NCBI GenBank assembly: GCA_947568835.1
Contig: OX387608.1
Span: forward strand, 17,022,535-17,086,534
DNA: 64,000 nucleotides
Reading direction: 5' to 3'
Source of the DNA: Protonemura montana
Lineage: Eukaryota; Arthropoda; Insecta; Plecoptera; Nemouridae
Part shown: one piece after another, positions 1 to 10,527 of the stretch
How the letters are laid out: the number at the start of each line of letters is the position of its first letter
How positions within the stretch are numbered: position 1 is the first letter of the stretch
The notes under the pieces: generated by a model
What the model was told of the DNA's origin: nothing
Databases searched by the model: none
What the model saw: only the letters and a program-made list of their open reading frames with translations
Program-made: the position numbers and the translations under genes

Positions 1-360
1 TATCTTTCAATATGTTCCCTGATCGATCTCTCCCCCCCCCCCCCAACCCTCCAACAAACCAACCCCAAGCCCTCTTTGACGTAACTCGCTTCCGGAAATC
101 ATCCAAGGGTGAAAATGCAATCAAATAAATCGTTTCAAATCGACATGACTCGTCTCGCACGGAAAGCCGCCGACCGCGAGGATCGAACCGGGGACTTTCC
201 GTGCGTCACGCGGTCATCCCGTCGTGGTCTGGACCTCTGCCGCGAGGGGCGCCACCAGCGAGCGGAAACCCAAAGCAATTTCACAGGGAATTAGTCACGT
301 GACTCTCAAAGATGGCTTGCATTTTGATTGGAAATGCCACATGAGCTGCAAGGCTAATGT
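1..360. other. No gene seen; poly-C tract
   Basis: A run of about 14 C lies near position 31-44. A tRNA B-box-like match occurs on the minus strand near 177-195, but I see no A-box or cloverleaf with it. Nothing else can be assigned. Confidence 0.6.
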
Positions 361-361
361 C

Positions 362-735
362 ATAGAAAGCTTCTGCTGAGCAAACGAGGCCGGCAATACG
401 TGGTAACGGTAGATGCCACTAGATGGCGCTTGCTGCTGAGCAAACGAGGCCGGTAACACGTGGTGACCGTAGGTGCCACCAGATGGCGCTTACTGCTGAG
501 CAAACGAGGCCGGCAACACGTGGTAACGGTAGGTGCCACCCGATGGCGCTTGCTGCTGAGCAAACGAGGCCGGCAACACGTGGTAACGGTAGGTGCCACC
601 CGATGGCGCTTGCTGCTGAGCAAACGAGGCCGGCAACACGTGGTAACGGTAGGTGCCACCCGATGGCGCTTGCTGCTGAGCAAACGAGGCCGGCAACACG
701 TGGTAACGGTAGGTGCCACCAGATGGCGCTTGCAC
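362..735 (+). repeat. 60-bp satellite array, about 6 copies (copy 1 of 2)
   Basis: The monomer is 60 bp and nearly identical across the last four copies; the first two differ at a few bases. Each monomer carries a CACGTG palindrome and a short dyad (TTGCT, 4-nt spacer, AGCAA). Because 60 is a multiple of 3 and the unit lacks stops in several frames, it creates spurious reading frames on both strands. The same monomer recurs at 24121-24667 in the opposite orientation, so this is a dispersed satellite family rather than a one-off duplication. Confidence 0.95.
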
Positions 736-1017
736 TAGCATTGGTTCTCTGTCTAGACTTATAAACCCAATGGTGGGCGTCTCAGGTTGCTCGGAGATTA
801 AGACATGTTGGTACTTTGTCTCCCGGGGCAAGATCGGTATATCATTGTTGCTATGGTAATCGAAGGTATTTTTCACGCGTGGTTATAAGCTCATAAAAGT
901 GGGTGGTTCTAGACTGAGACAGGATAATGGTGGGCAAATCGGTGATATTAGCGCGACTGGTGGACGGAGTCGGAGACTTCACTTCGCTCAGAGGCTTCTT
1001 GAAGCAATGGCCGCTGT
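736..1017. other. Spacer, no gene seen
   Basis: Moderate-complexity sequence between a satellite and a family B fragment. I see no recognisable element. Confidence 0.5.
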
Positions 1018-1178
1018 ATGATGGTTTTTGGACTCAGGTCTACTTGATTTATTCTTAGCAGTAGTTTTAACAAAAACTACTTAAAATTGGCGTTTTTTCC
1101 ATGTACATAACTGGTTAGTTTAAAACAAACGCCAATTCATCAGGGTTTTTATTTCAGAAAATCCAAAAAACGTTAGTT
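1018..1178 (-). mobile_element. Family B fragment (diverged)
   Basis: It begins with a diverged version of the family B terminus (ATGATGGTTTTTGGACTCAG), followed by the TTTTAACAAAAACTA segment and the part with a short hairpin around TTGGCGTTTT that other copies also carry (for example near 50225-50290). It is an old, internally deleted copy lying directly before the 21-bp array. Confidence 0.7.
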
Positions 1179-1181
1179 TTT

Positions 1182-1400
1182 TAAGATGGCCGCCATGACA
1201 GACAAAATGGCTACCATGACAGACAAAATTGCCGCCATGACAGACAAGATGGCCGCCATGACAGTTAATATGGCCGCCATGACAGATAAGATGGCCGCCA
1301 TGACAGACAAGATGGCCGCCATGACAGACAAAATGGCTACCATGACAGACAAAATGGCCGCCATGACAAACAAGATGGCCGCCATGGCATACAAGATGGC
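1182..1400 (+). repeat. 21-bp minisatellite, about 10 copies
   Basis: The unit is 21 bp, approximately AAGATGGCCGCCATGACAGA plus one C. Every unit includes AAGATGGC and, in the opposite sense, GCCAT around a single central C, giving a near-palindrome ATGGC-C-GCCAT. AAGATGGC matches the core of the animal YY1 binding motif. The open frame across it (Met-Ala-Ala-Met-Thr-Asp-Lys type) is a consequence of a unit length divisible by 3, not evidence of a gene. Confidence 0.93.
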
Positions 1401-1439
1401 CACTCCATGCCCGTACAAAGCTCTCTACGGCTAAATTAA

Positions 1440-3155
1440 GTTGTGAATTTCGTTGTAATGGATGAGTTAGTTTTTTTTGACGTACGATTGAAGATCACGG
1501 CCGAGTGGGTTTGTTAATTTCTTCCGCGAATGTTTTGCATGCTTTTTTTTCCCGCGCGGTTCAATTTGTTTCTTTACGAGCGGCGAATTGCGATCGAGAA
1601 AAGTTTTTGCCTGCGATCGCCATTTTTAAAGTCGAAGTAAAATTGGCAAAAAAGAAGCCTAAACCGTCAACTTATTGGCGCGGTTTAACGATCAATTAAC
1701 TCGATTTCAACTGATTTTTGTTATAATTGTGACAATTCAATTGTTTCAGACAAACAACGATGCGTATTTTCAGAAAATCATCGACTTTTGGTTAAAAAAA
1801 AACACAACATTTTCATTAATTTTTTGATTTTTCAACATTAATTTCTAAAAATGCATATTTTTATTCACGTTGAGATCCAAGACAGCGACAAATTAATCTA
1901 AATAGCTTAAAAAATACTCTATTGGACCGCAATTTTATTATTTTTCAATATTTTATCATTTAATTTAATCATATTTATCAATAATTATTTATCATTAATC
2001 ATTACTTGGTTATCAACACCGTATTTCCAGCGGAAATATGCAAACAATCTCCACCAACAATTGCCTGTAAGAACAAAGAAACATTTGCAAGAATTCAACG
2101 ATTTAAACAATTGACCTTCCATCAAAGTATCGATTCTATTGTTGCCAATAAGCCGTGTACAACAAAGCAAAAGCAAAATGTATTATTCATAAAATCATTT
2201 AATTTTTCGCTGTATTAAATTTTAGTGAAAAGTTAAAATTAAACTAATTTCCAATAAATTCTAGACTGATTTTAATTTCGCTAAAGTTTAAGTCCAACGT
2301 TTTTCTGAATATAAACCGAGTTTTCAGAAATTTCTCTACGCAACTTCAAATGTTAAACCATCACAAAATTCCGTTTACAGTCCCAGAAAATCACAGCGAG
2401 AAGCGAAACTGTCACAGGTTTAGTCACCTTATTCCCCCAAGCTTTTCACGGTTAGTTCCCAGCCATAAAACCAGATCATCCCACAAATATTTCCCTGGAT
2501 TCAAAAAAAAAAACCCCAAATCCAAGTTGATTAAAAACATACGACAGCCAATCGTTAAACGAGCCGTGAAATCGCTTTGCATCCCGAGCTTCGGGCACAA
2601 GATTGCAAACCATTTCACTAACTTTAGATCAACTTTATATAAAAGCTATCAAACAAACTTCAGATGTCAACATTTTGACAGCAAAAATAAGTTTCAATAA
2701 AGATATCTCTTCATCAGGCAATTATCTATAGTTTTTTTTCCTGTCTGTTTTTTTCAGTTTTGTTTCTCTAGCTTTGCCGGCTCTAATGAGCCGTGAAGCC
2801 TAATGCTCAATTAAATATGACAGATGTACTAATAATGACCGCGTGTGCGTGAGTGCGTGTTGCGTGCGTTTTTGTGCGTCGCTAGCTACGAGCGGAAATG
2901 CTTTGCGCGTGAACACGGAAAGTTCGTTCGGCTCGGCAAGGAAATTACCAAAGGAGGAATTTTTTTTTTTTGGGGTTGGTGTCAAAATTCGGACAACGCT
3001 TCAAAGTGGCCGGTAGCGAAATTCAAAATGAGTTTCGCTCGATTTTGCATAAATGGGGTTATTTTCGAAATGTTTGGTCGAGGGGTGTTTAACTAATTTG
3101 TAGCGCCGTAACGTTTTTAGAAGCAAAATTATGCATAAATTTATAAATACAGCTT
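1440..3155. other. AT-rich spacer, no gene seen
   Basis: Mostly AT-rich sequence with several short open frames on both strands (for example 2350-2700) that show no recognisable domain, no low-complexity bias and no repeat structure. I cannot assign a function. Confidence 0.5.
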
Positions 3156-3173
3156 CTAACAAGACAGAAAGTA
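3156..3173. other. Target-site duplication, left copy (family A)
   Basis: This 18-bp sequence matches 3727-3744 at 17 of 18 positions and flanks the family A element exactly, marking its insertion boundaries. Confidence 0.85.
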
Positions 3174-3726
3174 TTTTATTATTATCAACACTATAACCGT
3201 CTCAAAAATTGATGTCCAAACGGGGATTCGAACCCCGATCTCCACCTGTCGCGGGTGTTGCTCTAACCAATTGAGCTACTTGAACCCCGATCTCCACCTG
3301 TCGCGGGTGTTGCTCTAACCAATTGAGCTACTAGGACCCCGATCTCCACCTGTCGCGGGTGTTGCTCTAACCAATTGAGCTACTTGGACCCTGATCTCAA
3401 TTAGTTTTAGTTAATTAATTTAATTAGTCAATTATATAATTCAATTAGTTAATTCAATTAGTTAATTAAATAGCTCAATTGGTTAGAGCAACACCCGCGA
3501 CAGGTGGAGATCGGGGTCCTAGTAGCTCAATTGGTTAGAGCAACACCCGCGACAGGTGGAGATCGGGGTCCAAGTAGCTCAATTGGTTAGAGCAACACCC
3601 GCGACAGGTGGAGATCGGGGTTCGAGTCCCCGTTTGGCCATCAATTTTTGAGACGGTTATAGTGTTGATAATAATAAAAGACCACGCGCATTGCAAGCGT
3701 TTGCAATTTAAATAAGATGTCATCTA
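3174..3726. mobile_element. Family A element, inverted dimer with tRNA-like arms
   Basis: The element runs from TTTTATTATTATCAACAC on the left to the mirrored arm and a 3' tail ending in GATGTCATCTA. Both halves hold copies of a tRNA-like sequence in opposite orientation: the left half is on the minus strand with about three 52-bp units, the right half on the plus strand with about three. They are separated by an AT-rich palindromic spacer (about 3395-3475). The right half ends in a complete tRNA-like core (3568-3640) with an A-box (TAGCTCAATTGGTTAGAGC) and a B-box (GGTTCGAGTCC). The whole could fold into one long hairpin. An 18-bp target duplication on both sides shows it inserted as a unit. 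Confidence 0.85.
3568..3640 (+). pseudogene. tRNA-like core of family A
   Basis: It can be drawn as a cloverleaf: acceptor GTCCAAG against TTTGGCC (one base off), D-arm GCTC/GAGC, anticodon stem CACC/GGTG with a 7-nt loop CGCGACA, and T-arm CGGGG/CCCCG with loop TTCGAGT. The loop places CGA at 34-36, but position 33 is G rather than the near-invariant U. With its repetition in every family A copy, this argues for a SINE head rather than a working tRNA gene. Confidence 0.7.
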
Positions 3727-3744
3727 CTAACAAAACAGAAAGTA
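3727..3744. other. Target-site duplication, right copy (family A)
   Basis: Partner of 3156-3173 with one mismatch. Confidence 0.85.
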
Positions 3745-4688
3745 ATCCCTGTTTATCTTGTAATTACAAACAACAAAAGAAAGAATAATACGACTTAAAA
3801 TTGTACAAAATGTCCATTCATCGCAGCTGGTATCTCAAAAAGCAAATAAATTTCTTTGCCTTTCATGCGTTTGTCAAAATGACACAATCGCTAAATTCCC
3901 ACAAATGGTTTATAAATCTAATCCGTATTAACATTTGCACCATTTTGTAAATCCCTATAATCTTCTTGTGTAGAAAGATCGTTCCCAGGCAAGCAACGCT
4001 AGAGCTTTTGTCCTGGTATATCAAGGTTCCTGTCAAATACCTGACAGAATACCTCAACATTTCAACTAAACACCTTTCAATACTCACCGAATTAGTCAGA
4101 CTTTTCTCGGATTTGCTGAGTTTCAATCCTTTTAGGTGATACCAGATCTAGAAAAAAAAAAACATACAGAATGTCACATTTATGTACTTTTATATAAAAG
4201 ATCCTAAATAGCAATATGCCAAAGTTATTGGACAAAAAACTTAATTTTAAAGATCATTAACATCAAACTAGATCAGAAAACCAAGGCTAATAATAATATA
4301 TTTTATAGAGAAGTAAGAAAGTCTTTTGCATTATCTGCAAATATTAAATATGATCGAATAGGTTGTTAAATTTAGTAGAAAATTGAAAAGCCAGGTTGGT
4401 ATTTTAGTAAAAATTTAAGCCAAGAAATTTCAAACATTAAAAATGAACTGTGAACAGCATATTTTTGTTAAATGTCAAAACAAGTCGCATTGAAGGATGA
4501 ACTTTTTTTAAAGTGACCGACCAAACAACGGATAGTTTCAAGCGACCGAAGTTAAGTTAAGTTAAAAGTCAGGTGATGTATTCGGGGGACTGTTTTGATG
4601 GCGGTTCATTCAAAAATATTCTACAAATTGAATCGACTTTGCCAACTAATCCAAGATTTTACAGCGACTGCTCAGTGAGATTTTGCAC
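3745..4688. other. AT-rich spacer, no gene seen
   Basis: An 87-codon minus-strand open frame at 3863-4126 shows no recognisable domain. No repeats were seen. Confidence 0.5.
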
Positions 4689-4960
4689 GATTGTTTCCAG
4701 ACTCATGTCTACTTGATGTAAACTTAGCACTAGTTTTAACAAAAACTATTTCAACTGGGTTTTGAATGCTAAGTGAAGAACAACTAAATTTCCCGACTGC
4801 TCAAACCTCTGAAGAAGTAACTTAACTAGTAGGTATATGTTGCGAAACGTCGGGAAATTCAGTTGTTCTTCACTTAGCATTGAAAACCAAGTTGAAATAG
4901 TTTTTTGTTAAAACTAGTGCTAAGTTTAAATCAAGTAGACATGAGTCTAAAAACCATCAT
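4689..4960. mobile_element. Family B element, short foldback with hammerhead-like core
   Basis: Both ends are complete: the left reads towards the centre from GACTCATGTCTACTTGATG and the right is its inverted copy ending AAAAACCATCAT. The arms are about 100 bp and pair almost throughout. The centre (about 4787-4859) differs from other copies: it has CTGAAGA at 4809-4815, a potential stem GTAAC/GTTGC (4817-4821 with 4839-4843), then GAAA at 4844-4847, and outer strands TTTCCCGAC and GTCGGGAAA that pair. This order resembles a hammerhead ribozyme core (CUGANGA, stem II, GAAA, stem III), but a standard cleavage triplet is not clear. Confidence 0.75.
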
Positions 4961-5269
4961 AACCCTAGCACTAGTTTTAACAAAAACCGATTTAAAATCT
5001 AGTTTTAATCGGTTTTTAAGAAATTAAGCTAAATTTTGCCAGGAAATATGAATTGAGTTCCCAGGAAGAATTCAGTGACGGATTCGCATGACATTCCGAG
5101 GACAGAGACCTGCGCATTGAACTCTGTAAGAAGCTGGCTTTAAAACAAAGAAACACCTGTCAATCATTTCAAAGTCATTCGTTTGATTTCAAATCACCGT
5201 TTTGTCCATTTTATTAAATAAATATTTGACAACTTGAATTCATCCCCAAAGTTTGGCTGCAATCTGCGG
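4961..5269. other. Spacer with a small family B fragment
   Basis: A second piece of the family B arm (CTAGCACTAGTTTTAACA) lies at about 4964-4990. The rest has no recognisable content. Confidence 0.5.
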
Positions 5270-5722
5270 ACATCGGTGGACATTTGGTGGACATTTGGTG
5301 GACATTTGATGGACATTTGATGGACATTTGGTGGACATTTGGTAAACATTTGGTGGACATTTGATGGACATTTGGTGGACATTTGGTAAACATTTGGTGG
5401 ACATTTGATGGACATTTGGTGGACATTTGGTAAACATTTGGTGGACATTTGATGGACATTTGATGGACATTTGATGGACATTTGGTGGACATTTGGTGGA
5501 CATTTGGTGGACATTTGGTGGACATTTGATGGACATTTGGTGGACATTTGGTAGACATTTGGTGGACATTTGGTGGACATTTGGTGGACATTTGGTGGAC
5601 ATTTGATGGACATTTGGTGGACATTTGGTGGACATTTGGTGGACATTTGGTGGACATTTGATGGACATTTGATGGACATTTGGTGGACATTTGGTGGACA
5701 TTTGGTGGATATTTGGTGGACT
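5270..5722. repeat. 12-bp minisatellite, about 37 copies
   Basis: The unit is TGGACATTTGGT with frequent variants TGGACATTTGAT and TGGTAAACATTT-type changes. The G/A variant units are irregularly interspersed. Because 12 is a multiple of 3 it reads open in all three minus-strand frames as Met-Ser-Thr/Ile-Lys-Cys-Pro type repeats; I regard these as artefacts. Confidence 0.95.
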
Positions 5723-6403
5723 TCTATCCAGTTTCTACGGGAAAATCAACAAAGCAAATAGTCCCACATAACTCTGTGTTTAGGATACGAAGGTATTGTG
5801 CGGACAAAAGACATCGCTCGTCCAACTGGCTCTAAATATCAAGTGACAATCGACGTGAGGGGAAGTGTGGATAAAAGCGTTCAACAGAATGGCGATCTAG
5901 CAGGCGGTGGGAAGCTGTTGCCAGGTCGCATTGTTGAGCGAGGTTATTTAACAATTGCATTGAAAATCCGGTGAAAATAAAGAAAGAATTGCTTGAGAGA
6001 AAAAGAATCTGAAATATTTCTTCACTTGGTTAAATTTCTTCCGTCAATCCCGTGAGAGAATTGAAATGTTCTGATGAAAAATGACGCATGTTTTAATGGG
6101 AAACAGAGAGATAAAAAATATTCTCGATGAATCACAAGTTCTGTTAGTCAATAGGATGCAAGTTTATTTTTTATATGATTTGTTCACGGAGTTAAATTGC
6201 TTAAAATTCAATTTCCGAACTCCAACCTGCGCTTTCTTGATCGCTACTTGGCTAAACATTTCCCTGATTTCCAAGCGAAACCACGCGATGATTGACATTT
6301 CGTAGCTACCCCCTCCCCTTTCATCCCCCCCCCCCCCCCAAAACACCGACACAAATCGATATCGAAGTGGGCCACCAAAAATATCTACCACCGAATTGAC
6401 AGC
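5723..6403. other. Spacer, no gene seen
   Basis: Contains a poly-C tract near 6327-6340 and short open frames without recognisable features. Confidence 0.5.
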
Positions 6404-7005
6404 CGTCCAAAGGGCATCCAACACCCGACCCAGCGAAGTGTTGCTTAACTTTCATCCCTCCAACCTCTCTCCCGAACAGAACTGGTCATGTGTATGATGG
6501 TCACCCATCCAATACCTGACTCAGCGCAGTGTTGCTTAACTTTCATCCCTCCAACCTCTCTCCCGAACAGAACTGGTCATGTGTATGATGGTCACCCATC
6601 CAATACCTGACCCAGTGCAGTGTTGCTTAACTTTCATCCCTCCAACCTCTCTCCTGAACAGAACTGGTCATGTGTATGATGGTCACCCATCCAATACCTG
6701 ACTCAGCGCAGTGTTTCTTAACTTTCATCCCTCCAACCTCTCTCCCGAACAGAACTGGTCATGTGTATGATGGTCACCCATCCAATACCTGACCCAGCGC
6801 AGTGTTGCTTAACTTTCATCCCTCCAACCTCTCTCCCGAACAGAACTGGTCATGTGTATGATGGTCACCCATCCAATACCTGACCCAGCGCAGTGTTGCT
6901 TAACTTTCATCCCTCCAACCTCTCTCCCGAACAGAACTGGTCATGTGTATGATGGTTACCCATCCAATACCTGACCCAGCGCAGTGTTGCTTAACTTCGG
7001 CTTAA
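6404..7005 (-). repeat. 91-bp 5S rRNA-derived array, 6-7 copies
   Basis: The monomer is 91 bp. Read on the minus strand each has GTTAAGCAACACTGCGCTGG and ATTGGATGGGTGACC, matching the middle and 3' part of animal 5S rRNA (GTTAAGCAAC and TTGGATGGGTGACC are 5S internal promoter sequences). A non-5S stretch with GAACAGAACTGGTCATG on the + strand completes the unit. It is the same monomer as at 9847-10242, 54515-54887 and 57236-58003, so I place it in family C. Confidence 0.9.
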
Positions 7006-7240
7006 GATTTGGTAGTTATTGCAATAATGCTGCCTGCTTTGGAGGAAAAGTTCAACTAAGATTGCCATCAATGTAGCTGTTGAAATGGGCGTGTCCTCCC
7101 CGGGCATCGAAGCCGGCACAGCGTGCCATCAAAGAACGCCGCGATCGCGGATAAAAAACCAAGAAGATCATTTGTATTGTTGTCGATTATCTTCATGGAG
7201 TGGCCATCTCCTAGCAACAGCTGCCATGTTGGCTCTGACA
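7006..7240. other. Spacer, no gene seen
   Basis: Includes the phrase GAGTGGCCATCTCCTAGCAA, related to short pieces near 23850 and 54200. No gene is apparent. Confidence 0.4.
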
Positions 7241-8190
7241 AGCGTACACTAGGATTAATTTGAGTTCGCCACTTTTTGGGATGCTTGTACCAACCTAGAA
7301 AACATGACACCATGATGCTACTGTTACACTAGGATTAATTTGAGTTTGCCACTTTCTGGGCTGCTTGTACCAACCTAGAAAACATGACACCATGATGCTA
7401 CTGTTACACTAGGATTCATTTGAGTTTGCCACTTTCTGGGCTGCTTGTACCAACCTAGAAAACATGACACCATGATGCTACTGTTACACTAGGATTAATT
7501 TGAGTTCGCCACTTTTTGGGATGCTTGTACCAACCTAGAAAACATGACACCATGATGCTACTGTTACACTAGGATTAATTTGAGTTAGCCACTTTCTGGG
7601 CTGCTTGTACCAACCTAGAAAACATGACACCATGATGCTACTGTTACACTAGGATTCATTTGAGTTTGCCACTTTCTGGGCTGCTTGTACCAACCTAGAA
7701 AACATGACACCATGATGCTACTGTTACACTAGGATTAATTTGAGTTTGCCACTTTCTGGGCTGCTTGTACCAACCTAGAAAACATGACACCATGATGCTA
7801 CTGTTACACTAGGATAAATTTGAGTTTGCCACTTTCTGGGCTGCTTGTACCAACCTAGAAAACATGACACCATGATGCTACTGTTACACTAGGATAAATT
7901 TGAGTTTGCCACTTTTTGGGCTACTTGTACCAACCTAGAAAACATGACACCATGATGCTACTGTTACACTAGGATTAATTTGAGTTTGCCACTTTCTGGG
8001 CTGCTTGTACCAACCTAGAAAACATGACACCATGATGCTACTGTTACACTAGGATAAATTTGAGTTTGCCACTTTCTGGGCTGCTTTTACCAACCTAGAA
8101 AACATGACACCATGATGCTACTGTTACACTAGGATTAATTTGAGTTTGCCACTTTCTGGGCTGCTTGTACCAACCTAGAAAACATGACAC
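7241..8190 (+). repeat. 80-bp tandem array, about 12 copies
   Basis: The monomer is exactly 80 bp (for example CTGTTACACTAGGATTAATT starts at 7321 and the next unit at 7401). Copies differ mainly at a few positions (AATT/CATT/AAATT after GGAT; CTGGGCTGC versus TTGGGATGC). The last unit breaks off within AACATGACAC. No match to families A-C was seen. Confidence 0.95.
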
Positions 8191-8514
8191 AGTCAAATAA
8201 AGTTAAAATTAATATATTTTGGATTACTTTTAACATTTATCCGGTTTAGGCAGGAAACCAAGCTTGCAAACCGCTCTTTGGCAGCCATTGCTAGAATCCG
8301 CTAGTGTACGGTAGGTATTTAGCAGAAGTCATTAGGACTTTTAGTTTTGTATTCAAGATCTTATTTTTCAATAGATTTAATTTCATGTAAATAAACTGAT
8401 AAATTCACAAAGAATTAAAATGCGAGATATTTTGTTTCTTCATAATTTTCTGGTTAGTTTTCAAACTCCCCGGTGAAGACTGGCTTTATTTTGCATTCTA
8501 AAGTTGGCAACATT
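8191..8514. other. AT-rich spacer, no gene seen
   Basis: No repeat or gene is recognisable. Confidence 0.5.
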
Positions 8515-9622
8515 TAGTCAGAGTCTACCAGGCTGTGGCAAGGTTAGGCTAAAACAACTGTAGTCAGAGTCCACCAGGCTGTGGCAAGGTTAGGCTAACA
8601 CAACTGTAGTCAGAGTCCACCAGGCTGTGGCAAGGTTAGGCTAACACAACTGTAGTCAGAGTCCACCAGGTTGTGGCAAGGTTAGGCTGACACAACTGTA
8701 GTCAGAGTCCACCAGGTTGTGGCAAGGTTAGGCTAACACAACTGTAGTCAGAGTCCACCAGGCTGTGGCAAGGTTAGGCTGACACAACTGTAGTCAGAGT
8801 CCACCAGGCCGTGGCAAGGTTAGGCTAACACGACTGTAGTCAGAGTCCACCAGGCTGTGGCAAGGTTAGGCTAACACAACTGTAGTCACAGTCCACCAGG
8901 CTGTGGCAAGGTTAGGCTAACACAACTGTAGTCAGAGTCCACCAGGCTGTGGCAAGGTTAGGCTAACACAACTGTAGTCAGAGTCCACCAGGCTGTGGCA
9001 AGGTTAGGCTAACACGACTGTAGTCAGAGTCCACCAGGCTGTGGCAAGGTTAGGCTAACACAACTGTAGTCAGAGTCCACCAGGCTGTGGCAAGGTTAGG
9101 CTAACACAACTGTAGTCAGAGTCCACCAGGCCGTGGCAAGGTTAGGCTAACAGGACTGTAGTCAGAGTCCACCAGGCTGTGGCAAGGTTAGGCTAACACA
9201 ACTGTAGTCAGAGTCCACCAGGCCGTGGCAAGGTTAGGCTAACAGGACTGTAGTCACAGTCCACCAGGCCGTGGCAAGGTTAGGCTAACACAACTGTAGT
9301 CAGAGTCCACCAGGCTGTGGCAAGGTTAGGCTAACACAACTGTAGTCAGAGTCCACCAGGCTGTGGCAAGGTTAGGCTGACACAACTGTAGTCAGAGTCC
9401 ACCAGGCAGTGGCAAGGTTAGGCTAACACAACTGTAGTCAGAGTCCACCAGGCTGTGGCAAGGTTAGGCTGACACAACTGTAGTCAGAGTCCACCAGGCA
9501 GTGGCAAGGTTAGGCTAACACAACTGTAGTCAGAGTCCACCAGGCTGTGGCAAGGTTAGGCTAACACAACTGTAGTCAGAGTCCACCAGGCTGTGGCAAG
9601 GTTAGGCTGACAATACTGTAAG
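8515..9622 (+). repeat. 46-bp tandem array, about 24 copies
   Basis: The monomer is 46 bp, beginning GTAGTCAGAGTCCACCAGGC. It contains two short dyads: CCAC/GTGG around CAGGCT, and GTTAG/CTAAC around one G. Variation is concentrated at a few sites (CTGTGG, CCGTGG, CAGTGG; CTAAC, CTGAC; ACAACT, ACGACT, AGGACT), and variant units recur in similar order, suggesting multi-unit duplication. Confidence 0.95.
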
Positions 9623-9846
9623 TAAGCAGACCAACATTTTTAAGTGATAGCAACTCCCTGGTCAAGTCTTTCTATCTGTCAATGTGAGTGGCACCCTGGT
9701 ACCGGGTCTGGGTTCGTGTCCCGGGGCCGACTCTTGCCACCCACAGCGACCCCAGGATGTCTCCCTACCCTTTGTTTCGTCACACCTGTAGCTTCCAGTG
9801 GCGCGCGATCAAGTAAAGTAGACCAAACCGTTTGGCGTTTTGGAAA

Positions 9847-9912
9847 AACCGGTCCTCGTGTGATCACCGAAATTAAGCAACACTGCGCTGGGTCAGGTAG
9901 TGGATGGGTGAC
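9847..9912 (+). pseudogene. 5S rRNA-derived SINE head (best-preserved)
   Basis: AACCGGTCCTCGTGTGATCA followed by CCGAAATTAAGCAAC and GTGGATGGGTGACC matches animal 5S rRNA from about position 30 to 90 with scattered changes. The 5' portion before it is diverged and the 3' end of 5S is replaced by the family C sequence ATCATACACATGACC. This is the only copy in the window that keeps the CTCGT-GATCACCGAA segment, so it marks the start of a family C element with a 5S head, as in SINE3-type elements. Confidence 0.85.
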
Positions 9913-10527
9913 CATCATACACATGACCAGTTCTGTTCGAGAGAGAGGTTGAAGGGATGCAAGTTAAGCAACACTGCGCCGAGTCAGGTATTGGATTTTT
10001 GACCATCATATACATGACCAGTTCTGTTCGGGAGAGAGGTTGGAGAAATGAAAGTTAAGCAATACTGCGCTTGGTCAGGTATTGGATGGGTGACCATCAT
10101 ACACATGACCAGTTCTGTTCGGGAGAGAGGTTGGAGGAATGAAAGTTAAGCAACACTGCGCTGGGTCAGATATTGGATGGGTGACCATCATACACATGAC
10201 CAGTTCTGTTCGGGCGAGAGGTTGGAGGGATGAAAGTTAGTACAGCAACTTCACTCGCCTTGCTTATCAACCTCTCGACAGCATAGATTTGTGGAGGAAT
10301 CCTGTTGTTCGCGTTGTACCGTCTTTCGGAAGGGACGTTAAGCCGGTGGTCCCCTTGGTCTTCGACAGGAGTAGGCTACGTGCCGGCACCGGGTTTCCCC
10401 TCCTCCCTTCTAGGCTAGGTTAGGTTCATCATCCTCATCATCATCCACTCATTCACCGACGCCATTAGACCAGTGCCGCATGACCAGATATCAAAACAGT
10501 GCGTCGTTAAACACCACAAATAAGATG
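9847..10527 (+). mobile_element. Family C SINE copy 1 (5S-headed), nearly complete
   Basis: Order along the + strand: 5S-derived head repeated as four to five 91-bp monomers (9847-10242), one 36-bp segment (about 10243-10283, CAACTTCACTCGCCTTGCTT), then a body and tail containing GGAAGGGACGTTAAGCCGGT and CACCGGGTTTCCCCTCCTCC, ending near TTAAACACCACAAATAAGA. This copy shows the ancestral order linking the two segments that occur elsewhere as separate arrays. It faces copy 2 across a 275-bp spacer. Confidence 0.85.

Noticed and set aside
160-260. tRNA gene on the minus strand from a B-box-like match
   Set aside because: No A-box or cloverleaf; the inverted pair GACCGCG/CGCGGTC encloses too few bases.
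3568-3640. Functional tRNA gene (anticodon CGA)
   Set aside because: Position 33 is not U, the same sequence recurs in every family A copy, and it continues into a retroposon tail with no T-run terminator.
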